From Pseudomonadota bacterium (GTDB taxonomy: Bacteria; Desulfobacterota; Desulfobacteria; Desulfobacterales; Desulfobacteraceae), in contig JAHJDU010000582.1 of NCBI GenBank assembly GCA_018812385.1, forward strand, positions 1 to 17,291: a stretch of 17,291 bases of DNA, given 5' to 3'. Within the stretch, counting starts at the first letter, position 1, and every line of letters begins with the position of its first letter. Below the pieces are notes generated by a model. That model saw only the letters and a list, made by a program, of their open reading frames with translations, searched no databases and was not told the DNA's origin. This document shows positions 8,001-16,059 of the stretch, piece after piece. Made by a program: the position numbers and the translations under genes.

Positions 8001-8018
8001 TTTATGGTAAAAATATTT

Positions 8019-9479
8019 TTAAAGCAGGCCCACGCGCTCATTGAACTCAGTTATCAGCTTGTCAATGGAATCGACCTGATCAAACATGGGGTACCAATAA
8101 TTGTCATGATCATACCATTGGTCGTTCAATTCTTCCACATCCCGGCCCTGCTGTTCGATCCAGGTATAGTATTTTAAGTTGTGAATAGCTTTTCTGTCAT
8201 AATAGGACAGCTCTTTTGTGTGGTCAATGGTAATGGCGCTGATAAGTTCCATGTCCTTTATGGCATTGGTGTCAGTGTAAACTCCCCGCTCCTGTTCAAG
8301 TTCACTTAATCTTGACCCGTACAGCTGCATGGAATCCGTGGCAATGGAGACCAATAAATCATCTTCAGTCAGCTCATTGTATTTTGCAAACTTGATTGCA
8401 GCAACCATGTTGCCTATTCCTGAAATACCCAGAAGATCAAGCTTTTCCACAAGGTTTGCATCCACCCCGCTTTTGACCAGGGCCTTTTTTCCCAGGGGTT
8501 CGTTGAAAAGACGCAGGGCTCTCATGGGAACTTCATCATCCACGGCCACCACAAAATCGGTTTCTTTGAGATTATGAACCCAGGGCACATGTTTGTCGCC
8601 AATACCTTCAATACGGTGGGCACCAAATCCATTGTTAAGAAGAGTGGGACACTGGAGCGCTTCTGCTGCAACTATCTTGGAGCGCGGAAATTTTTGTTTC
8701 AGATAATAACCAGCACCCAGGGTTCCGCCGGAACCAGATGAGGATATAAACCCTGCTAATCTTTTACCTGGTGTCAGGTATTGTTCCAAAAGTTTTTCAA
8801 TGGCATTTCCCGTCACTGTATAATGCCACAAGGGGTTGCCCATTTCATCAAACTGGTTGAATATTCTTAAGTCTTCTCCTGAATTTTTCAGTTCCCAGCA
8901 TTTGTCAAAGATCTCTTTGACATTGGATTCGCAGCCAGGGGTTGCAATGACCTGGCCGGCAATTTGACTCAGCCATTCAAAGCGTTCCTTTGACATCTCC
9001 TGGGGCAGAATGGCAATGGCTTTGCTTGCCAGAAGAGCAGATATATAGGCTCCGCCACGGCAATAATTTCCAGTGGATGGCCAGACCGCCTTTGTTTTCT
9101 GGGGATCAAACTGACCTGTTACTAACCCTGGGGCAAGGCAGCCGTATGTTGCACCGACCTTGTGGGCTCCCGTGGGAAACCAGCGGCCGGCCAGCATGAT
9201 AATATTGGCCCGGCATCCTGTAAGCTCCGGCGGCAGCACAAAATGGTTTACACGGCCAAACAGCCCTCCTGTGTCCTGGGGTTCATTGTTCCAGGTGATT
9301 CTATAGAGGTTTGCCGAATGCAGGTCCCACAGCCCAATGGTTTTGAGCTGATCTTTTATTTTTTCCGGAACCATGCCCGGATTTTTCATCATGGCAAATG
9401 TGGGCAGGGTAATCCCCTTTCCCCGGCAATAGGCAATATTTTTTTCAAGTGTCTTGGAATGAATAGTTAAATCAATCAC
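8019..9479 (-). CDS. Fold-type II PLP-dependent lyase of unknown reaction
   Basis: 486-residue PLP enzyme of the cysteine synthase/threonine dehydratase superfamily. The Schiff-base lysine is Lys107 in PTGAHKVGAT, the substrate loop is STGNY (135-139), and the glycine loop for PLP phosphate is SSGSGGTLGAG (247-257). It is about 90 residues longer than YgeX diaminopropionate ammonia-lyase and does not resemble it in the N-terminal half, so it is not a simple YgeX. It may still do the corresponding step, beta-elimination or deamination of the amino acid released by YgeW. The start is chosen as GTG 9479, six bases after AAAAAGGA and 13 bp past the upstream stop. An ATG at 9506 and a TTG at 9509 would overlap the upstream gene by 14-17 bases and lack a good ribosome site. 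The C-terminal 100 residues, rich in Trp, Tyr and Asp, have no motif that I recognise. Confidence 0.8.
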   Translation of the reverse strand: MIDLTIHSKTLEKNIAYCRGKGITLPTFAMMKNPGMVPEKIKDQLKTIGLWDLHSANLYRITWNNEPQDTGGLFGRVNHFVLPPELTGCRANIIMLAGRWFPTGAHKVGATYGCLAPGLVTGQFDPQKTKAVWPSTGNYCRGGAYISALLASKAIAILPQEMSKERFEWLSQIAGQVIATPGCESNVKEIFDKCWELKNSGEDLRIFNQFDEMGNPLWHYTVTGNAIEKLLEQYLTPGKRLAGFISSSGSGGTLGAGYYLKQKFPRSKIVAAEALQCPTLLNNGFGAHRIEGIGDKHVPWVHNLKETDFVVAVDDEVPMRALRLFNEPLGKKALVKSGVDANLVEKLDLLGISGIGNMVAAIKFAKYNELTEDDLLVSIATDSMQLYGSRLSELEQERGVYTDTNAIKDMELISAITIDHTKELSYYDRKAIHNLKYYTWIEQQGRDVEELNDQWYDHDNYWYPMFDQVDSIDKLITEFNERVGLL

Positions 9480-9492
9480 GGTCAATCCTTTT

Positions 9493-10713
9493 TTATAAAA
9501 TGTCATCAACGGAGTGGATCAAGGTTTGGGGCATGCTAATACCCAAGCTTGCCGATGCAATGTCTTTTAAGCCATTCCCCGTGGTCAAAATTACAATTAA
9601 AGCATCTGGGTCAAGCCCGGGGGCGGCCTTTAAAAAGCCTGCAAATGCTGCAGCACCAGCCGGCTCGGTAAAAAGGCCAGTGGTTCTGGAGAGGCTCGCC
9701 TGGGCCTGGATGATCTCGTCATCAGTTACGGTCATTACCTCACCATTATATTGTTTTATCTGGGCCAGAGCATGGATCCCGTTTCGCGGTACGTCAACGC
9801 AGATGGAATCAGCAATAGTTGTTGTGGGAATATTTTCAAATTTTCCCGTGGTATATGCCCGAAAAAGGGCATCTGAGGTTTTGGCCTGAACTGCAACTAT
9901 CTTAGGTATATCCCGGATAAGCCCCAGCTGTTTCAGGTCCCTGAAACCCTTATATACGCCGGCAAGGATGCATCCGTCTCCCACTGAAACAAATACAATA
10001 TCCCGTGCCCTGTTGAGCTCAGATTTGTTGAGCTTAGTCCCGTTGAGGTTAGATTGACCAAGCTGCTTGAACAATTCCAGGGACACGGTTTTTTTCCCTT
10101 CAATGGTCATGGGATTATAGGCAGTATTGCGATTCATACCGCCTTTTTTTTGTGAATAGGCAAGGGAAATATCATAGGCCATATCATAATTGCCATCAAC
10201 CTGAAAAACCTTGGCCCCGTATTGAAGCGCCTGGACAAGTTTTGCTTTCGGGGCTGTCTTTGGCAGGAACAGGGTGACACTCTGGCCGGCTGCAGCCCCG
10301 ATCCCGGCCATGGAGGAACCTGCATTGCCCGTGGAGGCAAGAGAAATATCATTGATATTAAATTTTTTGGCAAAGGCTGAGACCAGAAACGAAGCTCTGT
10401 CCTTGAACGAGGATGTGGGATTTGAGCCGTCATCCTTGATAAACAGATTTTTGAACCCGGTTTTCTGCCTCAGGTTTGCAGGTTCCCATAACGGGGTATT
10501 GCCCACGGGTAAAGGTGGGAAATACTCGGGTTCCACTGGAAGCAGATCAGAAATAGCAAAGGTTTCATCGGCTATGCCCTTTAATTTTACCTCCAGAACT
10601 CCTAAAAGGGGCTGGTCTGGTTGTTGATTTTTTGAACAGTCCGGGCATAGGTTCAGTTCTGGTACTATATTAAAGTTTTTATTGCAGATACTGCAGCAAT
10701 ATTTAAACTCCAT
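9493..10713 (-). CDS. Threonine-synthase-like PLP enzyme with N-terminal zinc ribbon
   Basis: 406 residues. A small zinc ribbon CSIC...CPDC (residues 7-26) precedes a fold-type II PLP domain with NPTSSFKDRA (98-107, Schiff-base Lys104), ASTGNAGSS (126-134) and TTGNGLKD near the C-terminus. This layout is that of short-type threonine synthases. Placement in a catabolic operon suggests that it may act on a related substrate (threonine/homoserine phosphate chemistry or ammonia-lyase). Biosynthetic ThrC cannot be excluded because no hom or thrB lies nearby. Residues 220-234 are an in-frame triple repeat (QSNLN, GTKLN, KSELN) in a loop. GGAG eight bases before the ATG supports the start. It follows dctP after a 90-bp gap with a hairpin. 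Confidence 0.82.
   Translation of the reverse strand: MEFKYCCSICNKNFNIVPELNLCPDCSKNQQPDQPLLGVLEVKLKGIADETFAISDLLPVEPEYFPPLPVGNTPLWEPANLRQKTGFKNLFIKDDGSNPTSSFKDRASFLVSAFAKKFNINDISLASTGNAGSSMAGIGAAAGQSVTLFLPKTAPKAKLVQALQYGAKVFQVDGNYDMAYDISLAYSQKKGGMNRNTAYNPMTIEGKKTVSLELFKQLGQSNLNGTKLNKSELNRARDIVFVSVGDGCILAGVYKGFRDLKQLGLIRDIPKIVAVQAKTSDALFRAYTTGKFENIPTTTIADSICVDVPRNGIHALAQIKQYNGEVMTVTDDEIIQAQASLSRTTGLFTEPAGAAAFAGFLKAAPGLDPDALIVILTTGNGLKDIASASLGISMPQTLIHSVDDIL
10012..10056. repeat. In-frame 15-bp minisatellite, three units
   Basis: Three adjacent 15-base units, each beginning GTTGAG (10012, 10027, 10042), lie in codon phase inside the threonine-synthase-like gene. On the coding strand they encode QSNLN, GTKLN and KSELN. 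The units differ at several bases, so the duplication is not recent. Confidence 0.6.
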
Positions 10714-10747
10714 GGTTCTGTCTCCGGGCGTTTGTAAATTTGTTTTA

Positions 10748-10779
10748 CCTCCGGAGGCTGCTTTTGCAATCCCCGGAGG
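10748..10779 (-). other. Intercistronic stem-loop after dctP
   Basis: On the transcript, CCTCCGG and CCGGAGG flank an inner TGC-AAAA-GCA hairpin. With G-U pairs in between, this gives a nearly continuous 14-bp GC-rich stem over 32 bases. No U-run follows, so it is not a standard terminator. Such hairpins after binding-protein genes often protect the upstream mRNA from 3' decay and set a higher level of the binding protein than of downstream genes. Confidence 0.6.
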
Positions 10780-10803
10780 CAGGTTGAACTTTTGATGGCC
10801 GGC

Positions 10804-11829
10804 TTATTTTACAGCATCAAGAAAAGCCTTTAGCATTTCTTCGCCTTCAGCACCAAATTTCTCAACAATGAGTTTTTTAACAACGGGTACTGCAACCCTT
10901 TTAAATTCTTCTTTTTCAGCAGGGGTCAGGGTGTTGACCTTCATGGTTTTTGACAACTCTGTAAGGCCCCTGTCAGAGGCTTCAATAACACGTCCCATAC
11001 CACGACCGGCAACAATTGCAGATTGGGCAGCATAGGAAACAACGTCTTTTTCACTGTCGGTCAGGCTGTTCCAGAAGTCCGCATTCATAGTCCAGACATA
11101 GGGAGCAAAAATGTGTCCGGACAGGGTCAGGTATTTCTGGACTTCCTGGAACTTTGCAAAGGCAATGATGGGGATGGGGTTCATCTGGCCGTCGGCAACA
11201 CCAGTCTGAAGTGCTGTATACACTTCTGACCAGGAGATGGCAGCAGGCTGTCCGCCCATTGCAGTTATGATGGCTTTATGGGTATCAAGACCCATGGTGC
11301 GGATTTTAATACCGGCCATGTCAGCAGGGGTATGGATGGGGCGTTTGGAGTTGGTCAGGTGAAAGAATCCACCGGAATCGCCAAAACCTAAGACATGTAA
11401 TCCGGTTTTCTTGTTAATGTCTGCAGCCAGTTTTGCTCCGAACGGCCCGTCAAACACTTCATAGGTTTTACTGATGTTGGGGAATGCAAAGGGGATATCC
11501 AGGATTCCGATAAGGGGATAAATCGATGCAAATCCGCCCACAGAATGGATACCTGCCTGGATAACACCTGCTTTTACCTGCTGAAGTGCATCATTGTCTT
11601 TGCCCAGCTGGCCGCTGGGAAAGGTCTGAACCATCACGGAACCATTGGTTCCTGCTTCTACAAGGCTTTTAAAAACCGTTGCCATGGCACCTGTAGGATT
11701 GTCAAAGGGATCATCCTTGTTCAAATGGTGCATTTTGATGGTTTTGGCTGCAATGGCTGTTCCTGTGATGCTTACCACAGCAAAAACAGCCAGCATCAGT
11801 ACAATTGTCAATTGTTTTAAAGCTTTCAT
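10804..11829 (-). CDS. dctP: TRAP transporter periplasmic substrate-binding protein, DctP family
   Basis: 341-residue periplasmic receptor that delivers a solute, usually an organic acid, to the DctQM membrane complex. An N-terminal signal peptide is clear: MKALKQ, a hydrophobic stretch, then a likely cut after AIAA (residue 28). Family features include GIKIRTM (with the arginine that binds the substrate carboxylate) and the following AISWSEVYTALQTGVADGQ. The frame is open for 30 more codons, but ATG 11829 has GGAGG at ideal distance and starts the signal peptide, so it is chosen. The gene lies after dctQ and dctM, the reverse of the common P-Q-M order, and has hairpins on both sides. The ligand is unknown. 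From context a carbamoyl- or ureido-amino acid is a reasonable guess. Confidence 0.92.
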   Translation of the reverse strand: MKALKQLTIVLMLAVFAVVSITGTAIAAKTIKMHHLNKDDPFDNPTGAMATVFKSLVEAGTNGSVMVQTFPSGQLGKDNDALQQVKAGVIQAGIHSVGGFASIYPLIGILDIPFAFPNISKTYEVFDGPFGAKLAADINKKTGLHVLGFGDSGGFFHLTNSKRPIHTPADMAGIKIRTMGLDTHKAIITAMGGQPAAISWSEVYTALQTGVADGQMNPIPIIAFAKFQEVQKYLTLSGHIFAPYVWTMNADFWNSLTDSEKDVVSYAAQSAIVAGRGMGRVIEASDRGLTELSKTMKVNTLTPAEKEEFKRVAVPVVKKLIVEKFGAEGEEMLKAFLDAVK

Positions 11830-11848
11830 CTTAATCCTCCAGAATTTT

Positions 11849-11921
11849 GGCAACCAGGTTGCCGTTGGTTTACTATATCCATTCCCTGGCATGCATTTAC
11901 TATGTTCCAGCCAGGTCATGG
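11849..11921 (-). other. Two stem-loops in the dctM-dctP gap
   Basis: GGCAAC-CAG-GTTGCC (11849-11863) is a perfect 6-bp hairpin. Beside it CCAT-TC-CCTGGC (11879-11890) pairs with GCCAGG-TC-ATGG (11910-11921), two stems split by a 2x2 internal loop. Both lie in the 116-bp gap upstream of dctP, an unusually long gap for this operon, and may mark an RNA processing or stability site. Confidence 0.45.
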
Positions 11922-11945
11922 ATTATTAATACACAAGAGCTACTA

Positions 11946-13229
11946 CTACATGATCAGTCTTGGGATAAACAAAGTCAGGTCATCCCAGAATGCCACTAAA
12001 AATAGTACGGCGACTTCCACCACCAGAAACGGGAGCAAAGCCATGCTGATCTTTTCGATCTTTTCTCCCGTGATCGACGACATCACAAACAGGCAGGCAC
12101 CCACGGGCGGTGTCATCAAGGAAATATTCAATGCAAGAACAATCATGATACCGGCATGAACAGGATCCATTCCAATGGTTATTGTCAAAGGTCCAAGTAC
12201 AGGCGCCAGAATAATTAATGCAGCATTAATATCCATGAACATGCCCACTGCCAGAAGCAGGGCGAGGATCAATGCAGTGATCACCCTTGGATCGCTGGAA
12301 AGGAACAGGAAAAAGGCTGCAATTTTCTGGGGAATCTGCATAAAGGTCATCCACCAGCTTAAAATAGAGGCACTGGCAATGATAAGAAACACGATGCCCG
12401 TGATTCTGGCCGTACGTATCAGCATTTCCACGATATCCTTAAGGGTCAAAGCCCGATAGATGACCACGCCAATGAACAGGGCATAAAACACTGCAATGGC
12501 AGCAGCTTCCGTAGGGGTAACAATACCGAACAAGATCCCGCCAAGGATAATGCCGGGCATGAGAATGGCAAGAAAGCTTGACTTAAATGCCCAGAATATG
12601 TTCAAAAGACTGAATTTTTCTTCGCTTTTTGGAAGGTTCAGACGTTTCCCCAGAAGGGCGATGACCCCCATGCACAGGGCACAGATCAAAAGCCCCGGGA
12701 GAATGCCTGCGGCAAAAAGCCCGGCTATGGATACCCCCATGAGGGACCCATAGATAACCATGAGGTTTGATGGCGGAATGGTGGGCCCGATAATGGAGCC
12801 TGCAACGGTCACTGCACAGGAAAAAGGACGGGTATATCCTTTCTTGACCATGGCCGGAACAAGGGTATTTCCAAATGCAGCCGTGTCAGCCACTGCAGCG
12901 CCGGTCATTCCGGCAAATAATACAGATGCGACCATATTGGAATGGGCAAGCCCTCCCCGAAGATGGCCCACGAGGGCATCGGCAAAAGCCGCAAGTTTCA
13001 GGGTGATGCCGGATTTGTTCATGATCTCCCCGGCCAGGATAAAAAAGGGCATGGCCATAAAGGTAAACAGGTCAAGGCCCTCAAAATAACGTTTGGGAGC
13101 CATCATCAAAAAATTTTCTCCCCCGATCTGAACAAGGCCTGCAATTCCTGCAACGCCTAATGTTACACCAATGGGCAGCCCAATTAAGATAAAGAAAAAA
13201 AAGATTAAAAGAACAATAATCATGATCAT
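11946..13229 (-). CDS. dctM: TRAP transporter large permease subunit, DctM
   Basis: 427-residue integral membrane protein, strongly hydrophobic along its length with around a dozen membrane segments, typical of the large TRAP subunit that forms the Na+-coupled transport path. Recognisable stretches are MAMPFFILAGEIMNKSGI (58-75), GMTGAAVADTAAFG, and TPTEAAAIAVFYAL, a hallmark of the family. Six bases separate it from the dctQ stop. The first ATG (13229) is almost on top of AAAGGGG, and the ATG two codons later (13223) is seven bases from it, so the true start may be 13223. The difference is two residues. Confidence 0.93.
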   Translation of the reverse strand: MIMIIVLLIFFFFILIGLPIGVTLGVAGIAGLVQIGGENFLMMAPKRYFEGLDLFTFMAMPFFILAGEIMNKSGITLKLAAFADALVGHLRGGLAHSNMVASVLFAGMTGAAVADTAAFGNTLVPAMVKKGYTRPFSCAVTVAGSIIGPTIPPSNLMVIYGSLMGVSIAGLFAAGILPGLLICALCMGVIALLGKRLNLPKSEEKFSLLNIFWAFKSSFLAILMPGIILGGILFGIVTPTEAAAIAVFYALFIGVVIYRALTLKDIVEMLIRTARITGIVFLIIASASILSWWMTFMQIPQKIAAFFLFLSSDPRVITALILALLLAVGMFMDINAALIILAPVLGPLTITIGMDPVHAGIMIVLALNISLMTPPVGACLFVMSSITGEKIEKISMALLPFLVVEVAVLFLVAFWDDLTLFIPRLIM

Positions 13230-13235
13230 ACCCCT

Positions 13236-13745
13236 TTATTTTGTTGACATGCCGTTGGCAGAAGATTCTGTGCTTCTGAACATGGCAGCAAATATTTGAA
13301 AGGCGGTCAAGGAAGACGAGACCGGAACCGCGGCAAAGGGCACTACCATGGTAATGCCGAAAATATTTGCATACTGGCCAAGCCCGGCATCTGCCATGCC
13401 CACGCCATACCAGGCCAGGAAAATGAAAAAACTAAAACTGACAAGGTCAAGGCTGATCCCAAGGAAGCGGGCTCCTTTTGCCGGTAAAAATCTTTTTACA
13501 ATATCAAGGCCGATGTGCTCCCGGTAAAAGGCTCCACAGGAGACAGCCAGAAGTGCTGCCCAGATCATGACATACCTGGAGAGCTCTTCAGCCCAGGTGA
13601 ATCCAAGGTTAAGAAAATACCGCTCAATAACTCCAAACCAGATGACCACAACCATAATGCCCACCAACAGGCCACACACACGCTCCACAAACCAGTTCAG
13701 TCTGTGGGCTACTATATACAGCAGGTTTTTTCTTTTTTCTTCCAT
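13236..13745 (-). CDS. dctQ: TRAP transporter small permease subunit, DctQ
   Basis: 169-residue small membrane subunit with four predicted membrane segments (about 17-40, 51-68, 92-114, 132-154) and the family pattern WAEELSRYVMIWAALLA (56-72) followed by REH. It pairs with DctM, with its stop six bases before it. The ribosome site AGGGAG lies in the second of two tandem 15-bp copies just before the ATG. It follows the carbamate kinase gene after 64 bp, so transporter and enzymes are one unit. Confidence 0.92.
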   Translation of the reverse strand: MEEKRKNLLYIVAHRLNWFVERVCGLLVGIMVVVIWFGVIERYFLNLGFTWAEELSRYVMIWAALLAVSCGAFYREHIGLDIVKRFLPAKGARFLGISLDLVSFSFFIFLAWYGVGMADAGLGQYANIFGITMVVPFAAVPVSSSLTAFQIFAAMFRSTESSANGMSTK

Positions 13746-13775
13746 TCAAAGTCTCCCTGGTCAAAGTCTCTCTGG
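13746..13775. repeat. Tandem 15-bp repeat carrying the dctQ ribosome binding site
   Basis: TCAAAGTCTCCCTGG (13746-13760) and TCAAAGTCTCTCTGG (13761-13775) are direct copies with one mismatch. Read on the minus strand each holds a Shine-Dalgarno-like purine run. The copy next to the dctQ start is AGGGAG, the distal one AGAGAG. Confidence 0.75.
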
Positions 13776-13809
13776 CAAATGTTGAACCTGGCCTTGGATT
13801 GTTGTTTTT

Positions 13810-14760
13810 CTAAGGAACAATATGGGTCCCGCAATTTTTAAGAACCGCAGGCACCAGGTTTTCCGGAGTGGTAATGATGACGCGTTTTCCACCCCTGGCA
13901 ATAAACATGAGAGCTGCCTGGATTTTCGGCAGCATGCTTCCCTTTGAAAACTGGCCCTGGGCAATAAGCTGTTCTGCCTCAAAAACAGTGAGCCGATCCA
14001 GTGCCTTCTGCCTTGGCTTGTTAAAATCAATAAATACATTGACAACTGAGGTCAGTATAATCATGAGATGGGCTGACAGATCTGATGCCAGGAGTGCAGT
14101 TGATAAATCCTTGTCTATTACGGCATTGACTCCTGATAGATTCCCTTTTTCATCCGTAACCACGGGAATGCCCCCGCCTCCAGCCGCAATCACGCAAAGA
14201 CCTTCTTTGACCATGGTTTTGATGGCCTGGATCTCAATAATACGCCTGGGAAGGGGGGAAGGCACAACCCTGCGAAATCCTTTTCCCTCCACATGGACCA
14301 TTACCCAGTCCGGGTGTTCCCTTTGAAGGGAGTCCAATTTTTCTTTGGAATAAAACACGCCAATGGGTTTGGTGGGATTTTCAAAGGATGGATCTTTTGG
14401 ATCCACTTCCACCATGGTCACCACGGTGACCGCAGATTTTTTAATGCCCCTTTTCTTAAAGGCATTACACAATGATTCCTGGATCTGGTAGCCAATGGCA
14501 CCCTGGGTGTCAGCCACACAATTTTTAAGGGGAACAAAATGGAGTTCTCCTGCCTCAAAGGCAAGTTCGGATCGTCTCAGGATAAAACCTACCTGGGGCC
14601 CGTTCCCATGGGTAATCACAACATCATACCCAAGTTCAATGAAATCAGCGATATGGCCGATAGTCTCCTGGACAGCCTGGAGTTGATCATCAATTTCCCG
14701 GCGGTTCTCATCCTTTATAAGGGAATTACCGCCAATGGCTATGACCACACATTCTGTCAT
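13810..14760 (-). CDS. Carbamate kinase
   Basis: 316 residues, the normal size for ArcC/YqeA carbamate kinases, cytoplasmic. It makes ATP from carbamoyl phosphate and ADP, releasing ammonia and CO2. Motifs of the amino acid kinase fold are AIGGN (8-12), HGNGPQVG (51-58), AAGGGGIPV (192-200), IDKDLS (215-220) and KGSMLPKI (273-280). All appear intact. Position between ygeY and the TRAP genes, in one operon with ygeW, matches the E. coli ygeW-ygeX-ygeY-hyuA-yqeA arrangement, so the YqeA role (energy gain from a carbamoyl group) is likely rather than arginine deiminase work, as no arcA gene is present. A purine-rich AAGGA lies 12 bases before the ATG, further than usual. Confidence 0.93.
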   Translation of the reverse strand: MTECVVIAIGGNSLIKDENRREIDDQLQAVQETIGHIADFIELGYDVVITHGNGPQVGFILRRSELAFEAGELHFVPLKNCVADTQGAIGYQIQESLCNAFKKRGIKKSAVTVVTMVEVDPKDPSFENPTKPIGVFYSKEKLDSLQREHPDWVMVHVEGKGFRRVVPSPLPRRIIEIQAIKTMVKEGLCVIAAGGGGIPVVTDEKGNLSGVNAVIDKDLSTALLASDLSAHLMIILTSVVNVFIDFNKPRQKALDRLTVFEAEQLIAQGQFSKGSMLPKIQAALMFIARGGKRVIITTPENLVPAVLKNCGTHIVP

Positions 14761-14842
14761 GAATCTTTTGTATCCTTTTTAACTCAAATGAGCTGCCTGT
14801 GCTAGGGATTTCAGTATTACCCCCGCACATTAGCTGTTCTGA

Positions 14843-16054
14843 TTATTGGGCGTATTTGTCTACATACAGAGATGGAATCACGGCATACATGGCTGCTGCC
14901 TTAACCAATTCTTTTTTCCATGTAATCTCATTGGGTGCATGGGCCTGATTTTCAGCGCCGGGTCCGAATCCGATGCAGGGAATCCCATAACGTCCCATGA
15001 TGGAGACCCCATTGGTGGAAAAGGTCCATTTGTCCACCACAGGATCTTCTTTGAACAAGGATTTATATGACTCCACAAGAGTTTTACAGGCTGCATGGTC
15101 CTTATCCAGGACCCAGCAGGGGAAATAGCATTCTGTGGGGTAGGTCAACCCTGTGTATGAGGGTTTTTTATAATCATACATGGTCACCTTGCCCCGGGCT
15201 TTTTTAACAGAGGAAAGCTCACGGATCTCCTCCAGGGCATTTTCCCAGGTTTCTCCCTGAGTGAGCCGTCTGTCAACGGAAATAGAGCATCCGTCTGCCA
15301 CGGCACATCGGGATGGCGAGGTATAGAAAATTTCAGATACTGTAAGGGAACCTTTCCCAAGAAAGGGATCATCTTTCAGGCGAAGATGGAGTTCTGTGAG
15401 TTCCATAAGAATCGGGGCCATTTTAAATATGGCATTGTCACCGCGCTCGGGTGCTGACCCGTGGGAGCTTATACCATCCACGGATACCAGGATTTCCATG
15501 CGGCCTCTCTGGCCTCTGTATATGCCAAGGGAAGTGGGTTCTGTGGAAACAACAAATTCAGGTCTGATTTTACTTTCTTCAATAATATACTGCCAGCACA
15601 GACCGTCGCAATCCTCTTCCTGGACAGTTCCTGTAACAAGCAGGGTATAATCATTATCAAGACCCAGGTCTTTGATGATTTTTCCCGCATAAACCATTGA
15701 AGCCATGCCCCCTTCCTGATCACTGCCGCCCCGGCCGTAAATAATTTCATCATCTTCATACCCTGTGTAGGGATCATGTTCCCAGTTCTCCGGGTTACCG
15801 ATTCCCACTGTATCAATGTGGGCATCCATGGCAATCAGATGTTTCCCAGTACCGATATACCCGAGTATGTTTCCCATGGAGTCGATCTCGACCCTGTCAA
15901 AGCCGACTGCCTCCATTTCCTGTTTGATTCGCTGTACAACTTTTTTTTCATCACAGCTCTCACTGGGAATGGCTATCATGTCCCGCAAAAAGGCTGATAT
16001 CTGTGGTTTATATTCTTCAGCCTTTTCCATTACTTTTTGAAAATCAATGGTCAT
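14843..16054 (-). CDS. ygeY: YgeY-family M20 metallohydrolase
   Basis: 403 residues, the same length as E. coli YgeY, a zinc-dependent M20 peptidase/deacylase-type enzyme of the group linked to selenium-dependent catabolic clusters. Metal and catalytic residues are visible: His79 and Asp81 in DAHIDTVG, Asp112 in GGSDQEGG, Glu146/Glu147 in VQEEDCDG, Glu172 in STEPT, and a late His in NQAHAPNE. By family logic it hydrolyses an amide or N-carbamoyl bond in a small substrate. In gut bacteria its relatives belong to gene sets for anaerobic uric acid/purine breakdown. GGAG eight bases before the ATG overlaps the end of the regulator gene, five bases upstream, which indicates tight coupling. Confidence 0.92.
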   Translation of the reverse strand: MTIDFQKVMEKAEEYKPQISAFLRDMIAIPSESCDEKKVVQRIKQEMEAVGFDRVEIDSMGNILGYIGTGKHLIAMDAHIDTVGIGNPENWEHDPYTGYEDDEIIYGRGGSDQEGGMASMVYAGKIIKDLGLDNDYTLLVTGTVQEEDCDGLCWQYIIEESKIRPEFVVSTEPTSLGIYRGQRGRMEILVSVDGISSHGSAPERGDNAIFKMAPILMELTELHLRLKDDPFLGKGSLTVSEIFYTSPSRCAVADGCSISVDRRLTQGETWENALEEIRELSSVKKARGKVTMYDYKKPSYTGLTYPTECYFPCWVLDKDHAACKTLVESYKSLFKEDPVVDKWTFSTNGVSIMGRYGIPCIGFGPGAENQAHAPNEITWKKELVKAAAMYAVIPSLYVDKYAQ

Positions 16055-16059
16055 TGGTA

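Noticed and set aside
7835..8041. 68-codon minus-strand open frame between the PLP enzyme and ygeW
   Set aside because: It overlaps the ends of both genes, has no good ribosome site, and much of it is low-complexity AT-rich sequence.
11830..11919. 30-codon extension of the dctP open frame
   Set aside because: It would bury the signal peptide inside the protein, and GGAGG is placed for ATG 11829.
12175..13160. Several plus-strand open frames opposite dctM
   Set aside because: They are shadows of a strongly conserved membrane protein gene and have no ribosome sites or family resemblance.
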